From Bryobacteraceae bacterium (lineage in GTDB: Bacteria > Acidobacteriota > Terriglobia > Bryobacterales > Bryobacteraceae): a stretch of 13,107 bases of DNA. Both the position numbers and the translations under genes were made by a program. The stretch covers positions 1-13,107 of the forward strand of contig CANGVB010000034.1 of NCBI GenBank assembly GCA_947456995.1, written 5' to 3'. A model generated the notes under the pieces. That model saw nothing but the letters and a program-made list of their open reading frames with translations. It was not told the DNA's origin and made no database searches. This document shows positions 6,529 through 13,107 of the stretch, piece after piece (position 1 is the stretch's first letter; each line of letters begins with the position of its first letter).

Positions 6529-8225
6529 AGCCGCAGCCCAATGAGTTCATCACCGAGCGGACCAGGAAAGAACCCGCCACCACCCGCAGCCACTGCAATG
6601 TACTCATTGCCCTTGGCGTCCTTATACGTCATCGGAGTCGCATAGACGCTGGCCTTGGTTCCCATCTGCCAGAGCAGTTCTCCGGTTTGGGAGTGGAAGG
6701 CACGAAAGTGCTGGTCTGCTGTGCCGCCAATAAAAACAACACCACCAGGCAGCGCCAGTGCGCCGCCAAGCCCGTAAGCGCCGGTATTATTGAAGCCCTT
6801 GGCCTTGGCCTGCGGAAGCTCACCCAGCGGGACCCGCCACCGGATCTCACCCGTATTGCTATCAATTGCGTTAAGGGTATTCCACGGCGGCAGCGCACAA
6901 GGAACCAGGTCGCTGGTGGCAAAGCGCGGATGTGTGCCCGGGCTAACCCGCTGCCAGCTGCCATTCTTTTCCACCATCTTGCCGATGATGCCGAGTTCGT
7001 TCGCGTTTACAAAGATGAGGTTGCGGCCAGGGTCATGACCAGCCCCAGACCATGTACCGCCACCCAGCGTGCCAGGCAACATGATCGTGTATTTCTCCTT
7101 GCCCCACGGCGCAAAGATGCCAGAATTACCAGACTGCTCATACAGCTTGCGACACTCGCTGGCCCACTCAGGAGTCAGGTTGTTCAGGTCAGCTTCACTA
7201 AGACTGATTCGCGAAAGCGGCTGCGGCTTCACCGGAAACGGCTGCGTCGGATGAGTCTGCTCGCCAGGCACTTCGCTACCCGGCACAGGCTTCTCTACCG
7301 CCCCAAAAACAGGCTCCCCCGTACGACGGTTCAGAAACCAGATGAAGCCCATCTTGGTCACTTGCGCGAGCGCCGGCGTCTTGCCCACATTCAGCAAAAC
7401 AGGCTTCGCCGGGAGATCGTAATCCCACAAATCATGGTGAACCAGCTGCCTATGCCACTTCAGTTTTCCAGTACGGCCATCGAGAGCAACAACGGAATTT
7501 GCGTAGAGATTGGCACCATGACGGTCGCCCCCGTAGAAGTCATAGCTGGCGCTGCCAGTCGGGCAATAAAGAGTGGCTTCCGCTTCGCTCGCTGCACATT
7601 GGCCCCAGACATTCACGCCAGTGCGATTCGTCCGCGAGCCCGGGGCCCAGGTCTCCGCCCCAGCTTCGCCATCCCTCGGAATCGTATGAAATTCCCAGGC
7701 AAGTTTCCCGTCAGACTGTCGCCACGCACGGATCCTTGGCTCAGGTCCTTGCGCCGTCCCCTCAGGCACCTCCCCACCCGTGATCACAAGATCCCCAAAG
7801 ATCGTGGGAGGCATGTTCTGCGAAAGATGGCCAGGATGAAGCCCGGCGCGCAGATCCGTCTCCCAGAGCTTTTCTCCATTACGGGCCAGCAGGGCAATGA
7901 GCTTGCCATCCGGTGTACCAAAGAAGATCTTGCCGCGCGAATAAGCAGCACCCCAACTGCGGCGCGTTTCCCCATTGCGCGGAGTCTTCCAAAGCTCCTT
8001 GCCCGTGAAGGGATCGAGCGCGATCGCCGACCCCTTCGGCGTAATCACAAACAACTTGCCCTCAGCCAAAACGGGAGTCGCATTGAAGCTAAGCCGGTTC
8101 GCCGTCCGCACTTCCGGGTTCTCCCCATGGTTGTAGCGCCAGGCAACTTCCAGCTTCTTTACATTCTCTGGCGTGATCTGTTGAGCCAGCAGCGTAATCG
8201 CTAGCGCGGTGACAAAGTCGGCCAT
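6513..8225 (-). CDS. PQQ-dependent dehydrogenase-like beta-propeller protein (glucose/quinate type, soluble)
   Basis: The 570-residue protein has the repeated quinoprotein blade motifs (GTPDGKLIALLARNGEKLWE, then ALDGRTGKLKWHRQLV). It also has the glucose-dehydrogenase-type core: VHHDLWDYDLPAKPVLL (262-278), a PGTLGGGTWSGAGHDP stretch (384-399), GAYGLGGALALPGGVVFIGG (482-501) with TADQHFRAF, and a late ATPMTYKDAKGNEYIAVAAGG. Such enzymes oxidise sugars, alcohols or polyols in the periplasm using PQQ; the substrate here is unknown. It lacks the membrane domain of E. coli Gcd and any cytochrome c domain. The N terminus is odd: a short hydrophobic stretch (MADFVTALAITLLA) leads straight into QQITPENVKKLEVAW. 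The family's usual W-x-x-Y...RYSPL first strand is absent. An in-frame stop upstream leaves no alternative ATG. The start overlaps the FAD gene by 25 nt. Confidence 0.88.
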   Translation of the reverse strand: MADFVTALAITLLAQQITPENVKKLEVAWRYNHGENPEVRTANRLSFNATPVLAEGKLFVITPKGSAIALDPFTGKELWKTPRNGETRRSWGAAYSRGKIFFGTPDGKLIALLARNGEKLWETDLRAGLHPGHLSQNMPPTIFGDLVITGGEVPEGTAQGPEPRIRAWRQSDGKLAWEFHTIPRDGEAGAETWAPGSRTNRTGVNVWGQCAASEAEATLYCPTGSASYDFYGGDRHGANLYANSVVALDGRTGKLKWHRQLVHHDLWDYDLPAKPVLLNVGKTPALAQVTKMGFIWFLNRRTGEPVFGAVEKPVPGSEVPGEQTHPTQPFPVKPQPLSRISLSEADLNNLTPEWASECRKLYEQSGNSGIFAPWGKEKYTIMLPGTLGGGTWSGAGHDPGRNLIFVNANELGIIGKMVEKNGSWQRVSPGTHPRFATSDLVPCALPPWNTLNAIDSNTGEIRWRVPLGELPQAKAKGFNNTGAYGLGGALALPGGVVFIGGTADQHFRAFHSQTGELLWQMGTKASVYATPMTYKDAKGNEYIAVAAGGGGFFPGPLGDELIGLRLPTKP

Positions 8226-9868
8226 TCCGTTTGTATCCCTCTCGATCGCAGCCGCGCTTGAAACGCGCTCCGCAGATTTTCATCCTTGCGAATCCGTCTC
8301 GGCGGCTCACCGGTCCGCAATGCCTCGGCAGCCAAAGCCCCTGCACTTTCGCCAATATTCCACTCCACCGGATGCAACCGGTAACATCCGTTCGTGATGT
8401 GAGTCACACCAAGGTTCTTACACCCGGCCAGAAGATTCTCCATGCGCTTCGGAATCAGAGCTCCCATTGGGATCTGAAACGGCTGCGAGCTCACATCGAT
8501 ATAGTTATCGCCTCCACTCGAAGGATGCAAATCAATCCGGTAGCTTCCAATGCCCACACTATCTGAGAACTTCTCCGCCCCCACCGTTTCCCTACCCTTG
8601 GTCGCCACCATTTGCTCAGTAACCGTAAACTCGGCTTGAATCCGGCGGCTCTCCCGAATGTACGGATACATCGCAAGGCCGTCTTCCGTCCCAGCCTGAT
8701 CGTGACGCAGTCGCAGGCCCGGCCACCCGGCTTTGCCATCCGCCCTCGGCGCTTCCGTCTGCATCCAGTACAGTAGCGCGAGGCTCAACTGCTTCCCGCC
8801 CCGCAAATGCTTCGCCGCCTCAGCCTCGGTGACGCCATGCAGATTCCCCAGCCAGTAATCATTCTGCGGCCAGTTCACCAGGCTGATATCGGCGTCCTGC
8901 TGCCAGTTCACAAAATTCTTACGCCGCCGAATCCTCCGGTACAGCCAGAGATTCAGCGGCGCGTTCGCCTTACCCGCATCCTCCCGAGGATCAAAATCGA
9001 CAACCCGCTTCTCGAGCGTAATCGGATTACTCATGTGCCAGGCCAGCAACTTCCCCGGCCAGGCAGGCTTCATCGCCGGCACATAATCCCGCCAGAAGGC
9101 ATAATCTTCGGGCTTTGAGATCACATGATTTTCGCCATCCCGGTAGTCCATTGCAAAGCACACAGTAAAGGACTGGATATTGTCCGGCTGCGGCGCAGAT
9201 GGCGCACTCGGCTCACCCGTCTGCCCCCGGCTCTCAGCGCCCATTACAAATTCACACTTGGCCAGCGGCAGTAAATCCCCCTGCTCGGTGGCATCCACAA
9301 AGTAAGGAGCCGCAATGGTAACCCGGTGCTTGTCGAGCAAGTGCTCAACTGTCACAGCCAACACCTTGTCACCGCCCACAGACGCCGAAACCGGACGAAA
9401 CTCAGTGAGTATCGTCAATTGCCCACTGGACAGGTAAGGAGCCAGCAAAGCTTCCAGCACAGCCAGCGAAATCTTCGGCTCATGCGTGATGCCACTGACA
9501 GAACCGCCACCCGGATTGAACGGCGTCTGTGCGCGTGCTTCTTCAGTCAATGGATAGTGACTTCTATAATGACTGCGAACAGCTTCGCGGTAACCACGAT
9601 ACGCCCGGGTCCCCCCAAACATATCCATCCAGGGATGCTCGTCTGGCGGGACAAGTTGAGAAGTCAACTGCCCCCCAATCCACCGGCACTCCTCTGTCAT
9701 CACAACCCTTCGCCCTTCTCTCAAGGCACCAAGGGCGGCCGCGCACCCACCGGTGCTGCCACCAATGATTGCGACCTCTGTTTTGAGTTCTTTAGAACGG
9801 GAATTGGCGGCAACCGTAGTTGCCGCCAAGCCTGTCATCGTAGTTTGTAAAAAGCTTCTTCTGAGCAT
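8201..9868 (-). CDS. FAD-dependent oxidoreductase (FAD_oxidored family), Tat-exported
   Basis: The protein has 555 residues. The N terminus MLRRSFLQTTMTGLAATTVAA has a twin-arginine motif (RRSFLQ) and hydrophobic core, so export of the folded flavoprotein is likely. The FAD fold follows: VAIIGGSTGGCAAALGAL (32-49), then a glutamate-rich turn and CRWIGGQLTS (61-70). The C-terminal half has the family hallmarks YIRESRRI (403-410), SVGIGSYRIDLHPS (437-450), FQIPMGALIPKRMENLLAG (464-482) and THITNGCYRLHP (489-500). It ends with WNIGESAGALAAEA. Its substrate is unknown. It overlaps the PQQ-type gene by 25 nt, so the two form one expression unit and may act in the same periplasmic oxidation. No Shine-Dalgarno sequence is visible; a hairpin covers the start codon. 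A gap of 30 nt separates it from the TadG-like gene on the same strand. Confidence 0.93.
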   Translation of the reverse strand: MLRRSFLQTTMTGLAATTVAANSRSKELKTEVAIIGGSTGGCAAALGALREGRRVVMTEECRWIGGQLTSQLVPPDEHPWMDMFGGTRAYRGYREAVRSHYRSHYPLTEEARAQTPFNPGGGSVSGITHEPKISLAVLEALLAPYLSSGQLTILTEFRPVSASVGGDKVLAVTVEHLLDKHRVTIAAPYFVDATEQGDLLPLAKCEFVMGAESRGQTGEPSAPSAPQPDNIQSFTVCFAMDYRDGENHVISKPEDYAFWRDYVPAMKPAWPGKLLAWHMSNPITLEKRVVDFDPREDAGKANAPLNLWLYRRIRRRKNFVNWQQDADISLVNWPQNDYWLGNLHGVTEAEAAKHLRGGKQLSLALLYWMQTEAPRADGKAGWPGLRLRHDQAGTEDGLAMYPYIRESRRIQAEFTVTEQMVATKGRETVGAEKFSDSVGIGSYRIDLHPSSGGDNYIDVSSQPFQIPMGALIPKRMENLLAGCKNLGVTHITNGCYRLHPVEWNIGESAGALAAEALRTGEPPRRIRKDENLRSAFQARLRSRGIQTEWPTLSPR

Positions 9869-9891
9869 GGTCTGGATGCCTACCAGACCAT
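9867..9891. repeat. 9-bp inverted repeat covering the FAD-oxidoreductase start codon
   Basis: ATGGTCTGG (9867-9875) and CCAGACCAT (9883-9891) are perfect complements around a 7-nt loop. On the minus-strand mRNA, the right side of the hairpin contains the first two bases of the ATG at 9868. The left side begins with another ATG that opens a three-codon reading frame (Met-Val-Trp-stop). It lies in the 30-nt gap after the TadG-like gene. A T run occurs only well inside the FAD gene, so it is a poor intrinsic terminator; a role in translation or as an operator is speculative. Confidence 0.6.
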
Positions 9892-9898
9892 CATGCCA

Positions 9899-12019
9899 TT
9901 ACGCACTCAGTCGAAGCAGAGATCCAGCAATTTGAGCGAAGAGATTCGCCAAGTCTGCCGGATTGGTTGTGTAGTACCACAGGCCTTCCTGCAATGCGGA
10001 GTTGTACCGACCGTTCGCCCCTTGTAGCGGAGCATTAGCGCCGTCGAAAATCGTAGGCTTAAATACCTGAACATTGGCGATAATCTGCAAGAATTCCCGA
10101 TCCACATTGTCTTCGGTTCCGACCAGATAAACACAATCAAATCGAATATTGTATTCCGTATCAGACTTTGTTCGAAGAGCAGCATCAACAGCACTATTCA
10201 TTGCAGCGGCAGGATACACGTTTGGCAGATCCGGCCTAAGCTTATTGTTGTATGGACCTGCTGTGAACCTGTTTGTCCCTAACCCGGATGACATGTAGTC
10301 TGCCCACAAGCCGCCACGGCTCTTGCAAAGGTCTGTCGCGCCCATCGGAAGTGTTGTGCCTGAAGGTGCGCACCCCTGATTCACGTTGTAGACCCAGTTC
10401 TCACGGAATCCCCAATTCGAGTTTCCTTTAGCGTCCAAATCAGGTATGTGAGCGATCGTAGAAGTGTTTGCAACCGTCCCATTAGACGACATCGTTGTAA
10501 AGCCGCTCGGCACCGATCCCGCAGACTCTCCGTGGTATGCGGCATTCCAGAAATTTCCTTTTAACCCAAAACGAGGGTGATAAGAAGGATTCGTGGCCTG
10601 TGTGATTCCTCCATACATGGTTGCCGGACTAGTTGTCAGCGAGGATACTGCCATGTCCCTGCACATGTATGTCGCTCCTCGATCAGCAACGGCAAGATTT
10701 GTGTTTGTGTCGGTACAGTTGAAATAGTTCCTTGCCGGAACAGTCGCATCTTGAATCCATTTCCTCATATATGGGCCAGCGGCTGACCCCAGATACCAAC
10801 CAAACGAATTTCTTATATTTATGTTGGCTGTACTGGTAGCGGTACCAGATCCGCTAAGGGTTGTATATCTGGTGAACTGTGCCGCCGTTAGAGGCAAAAA
10901 TCGAGAGTCTCCATATCGCGGAGGTACCCCGTTATTGACATGGATTTGTTGAGCTGCCGTATAAGGAGCATTCAAGGTTGGTGTTGTGTTTGGGCTCGAA
11001 TTGTAGGTGGTCGGACTAAACGGATCGTTGCTATCCCGATAGAATAGGTTCTGATTGGCAACAGTATCCGCAGGAGGAATAACCAAAGTGTTGGCACCTA
11101 CCCCACCATACTGTCTTCCGATCCCTAATCGAGTATCGCGCTGAGTTCTTAAAGGAAAATCGCCTGTTACGACGTTCGGCATTCCATCAGTAAAGAGAAG
11201 GATCTCATTCATCGCCAGCCTCAATCCCACATTGCGGATTGCGGCCCAAGCCATATTGATCGATGGAGCCGTATTGGTATTTCCGCCACAAGATACATTT
11301 CTAAGCTGAGCGTTTAATCCTGCGCTATCAGACCTTTTGTAGTCTCTGCTAGGAGCATAAATCGTTCTGGAATTCGTACTAAAGGTCACGGCCCCAACAT
11401 AATCATATGAACTGAAGTAGTCGAGAAATTTAGACGACGCATACACCATCGCATCGCAGGAACTCGTTGAGCTGTTTACCACCGTTGGAATCACTCCGGC
11501 AGCAGCCCTCGAGCCCATTGAACCCGAGACGTCAAGAATGAGCATCATTACAAGGGTTCGCCTTGTCGCAGTTCCTGTCGCTGAAATTCTCATGGCGTTC
11601 ATGCTGAACATCTTCATAAAATAGGTCGGTGCCGTTACAGTGCCCACCACATCCACCTGGAGAATGCCATTCGGATTGCCGTTTGAGGTAAGTAATGTAA
11701 ATGTGGGTGTCACAGTGGTCTGGCTTGGGTTGGTGCCCATATAATTCTGAGGGAAGTTTGCGTTAAAGAAACGAGTAGCACTTGTAGTAGCTGCCGCATT
11801 TGCCGCATTCACATCCTCGCCAAGGTTGAGGCCACGGGCAGCGCCAAGAGAAGCCGCATCCACCGCTGCCATCAGGCGCCCCTTAACCAGATAAGCCAAT
11901 CCTGCGTCCACCGAGAGTCCCACAGTACCTATCAGGAAGAAGGCCATCAAGGCTGCCAGCAATACGGCGATTCCGCGTTCTCGCGGCTTTCGATTCGGTG
12001 TTAATCCAATTGGTGTCAT
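9899..12019 (-). CDS. TadG-like protein with von Willebrand factor A domain
   Basis: This is a 706-residue protein of the Tad (Flp pilus) TadG type. The N terminus has RERGIAVLLAALMAFFLIG (13-31), a membrane helix of pilin-like kind. The following VDAGLAYLVKGRLMAAVDAA (37-56) is typical of the TadE/TadG 'Flp-assembly' N terminus. The von Willebrand A domain starts near 155 with the metal site DVSGSMGS (Asp163, Ser165, Ser167), continues through VTFST (211-215) and FTDGM (276-280). It finishes at about 625-705 with FDCVYLVGTEDNVDREFLQI and a Tyr-rich 'YYTTNPADLANLFAQIAGSL' end. Between these lies a roughly 340-residue Asn/Thr/Gly-rich insertion holding cysteines 435, 453, 550 and 565. AGGAGA at 12025-12030 supports the start. 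The composition is more A/T-rich than the left part of the window. Confidence 0.88.
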   Translation of the reverse strand: MTPIGLTPNRKPRERGIAVLLAALMAFFLIGTVGLSVDAGLAYLVKGRLMAAVDAASLGAARGLNLGEDVNAANAAATTSATRFFNANFPQNYMGTNPSQTTVTPTFTLLTSNGNPNGILQVDVVGTVTAPTYFMKMFSMNAMRISATGTATRRTLVMMLILDVSGSMGSRAAAGVIPTVVNSSTSSCDAMVYASSKFLDYFSSYDYVGAVTFSTNSRTIYAPSRDYKRSDSAGLNAQLRNVSCGGNTNTAPSINMAWAAIRNVGLRLAMNEILLFTDGMPNVVTGDFPLRTQRDTRLGIGRQYGGVGANTLVIPPADTVANQNLFYRDSNDPFSPTTYNSSPNTTPTLNAPYTAAQQIHVNNGVPPRYGDSRFLPLTAAQFTRYTTLSGSGTATSTANINIRNSFGWYLGSAAGPYMRKWIQDATVPARNYFNCTDTNTNLAVADRGATYMCRDMAVSSLTTSPATMYGGITQATNPSYHPRFGLKGNFWNAAYHGESAGSVPSGFTTMSSNGTVANTSTIAHIPDLDAKGNSNWGFRENWVYNVNQGCAPSGTTLPMGATDLCKSRGGLWADYMSSGLGTNRFTAGPYNNKLRPDLPNVYPAAAMNSAVDAALRTKSDTEYNIRFDCVYLVGTEDNVDREFLQIIANVQVFKPTIFDGANAPLQGANGRYNSALQEGLWYYTTNPADLANLFAQIAGSLLRLSA

Positions 12020-12044
12020 TTCTCTCTCCTGATCTTTGAATCGA

Positions 12045-12725
12045 TTAACTGATGTTCATCATTTTGATTTCTGGCGCAGAAACGTATGGAAGAAAATTCA
12101 GTTCGCTAACGTCAGCAAAAATCTCTCCGATATACGCGAACGTGTCGTTGTCCATATAGACAATTCCCGCACTAGTGGGCAAATTGGAAAATCCAATGGC
12201 TCGATTGGTCGTGACAGTTGCGATATCGGCATCGCTTAAACTTCCATCGCTCTCTAAAGCGCTCGACGGGTTCCCGATAGAACTTCCCCAACGGGATGTA
12301 TTTGCGATCCCAATCCGCTGGGCAATCACATACTGTCCAAAGTTTGGGCAGGTCGCCGCTGTTCCGTTCCATCCAGAAATTCCCATTGAACATTGCACCG
12401 GCCCAACTCGAATCACTTTAGACAAAACCAGCGCACCCTTGCCGGATGGATTCGGAGTGAACGTTCCAGTAACGTTCATCCCGAGACCAGAGGCAGACCG
12501 GATCAGCATTCGCTGGTTCTCTGCTCTCGACAAGTCTACTTTGCGGCTCATCAACACATTTGCGTTACGCAAAACGTTGCTGGCCTGAATCGACCGGTTC
12601 AAACTCATGCCCACGGTAAAAGAACCGGTCAAGAGAAACATTAAGAATGGGGTGACCAATGCCAACTCGACAATGGTGTTGCCGCCCTGGCTGCGTTTTC
12701 GTTGCTGATTTACTGGGTATCTCAT
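12045..12725 (-). CDS. TadE/TadF-like pseudopilin
   Basis: This protein of 226 residues has a short charged leader ending in a glycine, followed by NTIVELALVTPFLMFLLTG (16-34). This is the TadE-type pseudopilin signature: cleavage after Gly15 would place Glu20 at position +5, as needed for the prepilin peptidase class. The rest is an extracytoplasmic domain with two cysteines (112 and 126) that could form a disulfide. The start has a strong ribosome site, AAAGGAGA, about 8 nt upstream (12733-12740). The gene lies 25 nt before the TadG-like gene and after another TadE-like gene, matching the usual tadE-tadF-tadG order; E versus F cannot be told from this sequence. The proteins are thought to act in assembly of Flp/Tad pili at the cell envelope. 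Confidence 0.88.
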   Translation of the reverse strand: MRYPVNQQRKRSQGGNTIVELALVTPFLMFLLTGSFTVGMSLNRSIQASNVLRNANVLMSRKVDLSRAENQRMLIRSASGLGMNVTGTFTPNPSGKGALVLSKVIRVGPVQCSMGISGWNGTAATCPNFGQYVIAQRIGIANTSRWGSSIGNPSSALESDGSLSDADIATVTTNRAIGFSNLPTSAGIVYMDNDTFAYIGEIFADVSELNFLPYVSAPEIKMMNIS

Positions 12726-12742
12726 TTCAAAATCTCCTTTAC

Positions 12743-12798
12743 GGCGCAGGTGGTGTCACTTAAGGCGCAGGTGGTGTCACTTAAGGCGCAGGTGGTGT
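12743..12798 (-). repeat. 21-bp tandem repeat carrying an in-frame stop codon
   Basis: Two perfect 21-bp units (12743-12763 and 12764-12784) and a third partial unit of 14 matching bases (12785-12798) lie at the 3' end of the rightmost gene. On the minus strand each reads as the codons for (Val/Ile)-Thr-Pro-Pro-Ala-Pro followed by TAA. The stops (12781-12783, 12760-12762, 12739-12741) are in the same frame. The gene ends at the first one; the last stop abuts the ribosome site of the next gene. Near identity of the copies points to a recent slippage duplication. Confidence 0.9.
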
Positions 12799-13107
12799 AA
12801 TTGTGCCAACAGGGAGGCCCTGCAAAACGTCTGTCGCACTTGCACTCATCCTGGTCGAAGGTGAATTCAATAAACCTGGAATCGGCACAATCCAGTTCCA
12901 GGGAAAGTCCACCACGCGCACTTCAACCAAGTTTCCAGGCTGATTCACCCACCGCAACTGCCGCGCTGGTACCTGTGTATCGCCTGGCATTGTCCTCGAT
13001 CCATTCGGATCGCAGTCTGCAGCCGTGATGGGTGTAGAAAGATTCGTGGGCGCGTAGTAATTCACTTCCACGAGATTGGCGTTGCTTGAGTTCAAGAAAC
13101 CTAAAGA
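12781..13107 (-). CDS. TadE-like minor pilin, C-terminal part (cut by window end)
   Basis: The visible 108 codons run in from the right edge without a stop and end at TAA 12781-12783. A TTG at 13095 could be called a start, but the frame is open beyond it, so this is a fragment. The sequence NLVEVRVVDFPWNWIVPIPG is typical of the C-terminal strand region of TadE/TadF-type proteins. It is followed by STRMSASATDVLQGLPVG, which resembles the usual final 'aSa' strand. One cysteine is visible (in TAADCDPNG after LSTPI). It precedes the TadE/F and TadG-like genes on the same strand. Assignment depends on the neighbours as well as weak similarity. Confidence 0.7.
   Translation of the reverse strand, partial: SLGFLNSSNANLVEVNYYAPTNLSTPITAADCDPNGSRTMPGDTQVPARQLRWVNQPGNLVEVRVVDFPWNWIVPIPGLLNSPSTRMSASATDVLQGLPVGTITPPAP

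Noticed and set aside
6687..8204. 505-codon plus-strand open frame
   Set aside because: It is Arg/Leu/Pro-rich with no domain motifs and is antisense to the clearly recognisable quinoprotein gene.
8201..8300. Possible frameshift that would supply the quinoprotein's missing first strand
   Set aside because: None of the three frames upstream shows the expected W-x-x-Y/RYSPL motif. The EWPT found there is the normal C-terminal end of the FAD protein.
9867..9891. Hairpin as a terminator for the TadG-like gene
   Set aside because: The nearest T run on the minus strand is 13 nt or more beyond the stem, inside the FAD coding sequence.
12781..13095. TTG at 13095 as a true start of a 104-residue protein
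   Set aside because: The frame stays open to the window edge, there is no ribosome site before the TTG, and the sequence resembles the C-terminal part of a TadE-like protein.

Overview
The window looks like chromosomal DNA of an acidobacterium, probably of the Solibacter/Bryobacter type. The main reason is the PadR regulator overlapping an 837-residue 'duplicated orphan' FtsX/MacB-type permease (ADOP), an arrangement characteristic of Acidobacteriota. The lineage is an inference from gene content, with no marker gene to confirm it. The first 9.9 kb is GC-rich with strong C/G third positions. The last 3.2 kb (tad-type genes) is visibly more A/T-rich.

Layout. (1) Positions 1-170, minus strand: start of a probable exported redoxin-like protein, cut by the window edge, divergent from (2) a tight plus-strand operon, lpdA (E3) - lipB (octanoyltransferase) - E2 acyltransferase (sucB-like), 229-3630. 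The genes overlap by 8 and 4 nt. LipB supplies the octanoyl precursor of the lipoyl group that sits on Lys42 of the E2 encoded next to it, and LpdA reoxidises that same lipoyl arm, so the operon joins cofactor attachment with two of the three subunits of a 2-oxoacid dehydrogenase complex. No E1 and no lipA are in view. (3) Plus strand, 3679-6508: padR and an ADOP permease, overlapping by 14 nt. (4) Minus strand, 9868-6513: a Tat-signal FAD-dependent oxidoreductase overlapping by 25 nt a PQQ-type beta-propeller dehydrogenase. It converges on the permease with only 4 nt between the stop codons. (5) Minus strand, 13107-9899: a tadE/tadF/tadG-like set consisting of an upstream TadE-like partial gene, a TadE/F pseudopilin and a long von Willebrand factor A protein.

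The most striking non-coding feature is a perfect 19-bp inverted repeat (spacer 5 nt) at 3646-3688. It swallows the start codon of padR, and its centre holds a good -10 box. A -35 box lies 18 nt further upstream, so the promoter predicts an almost leaderless padR mRNA. Read-through mRNA from the E2 gene would instead have the padR start codon locked in a long hairpin. A second, smaller hairpin (9867-9891) covers the start of the FAD enzyme gene. A third oddity is an in-frame 21-bp triplication of the 3' end of the rightmost gene, including its stop codon, giving three successive TAA stops.

No stretch over 300 bases lacks a gene. I see no rRNA, tRNA, CRISPR array or insertion sequence.
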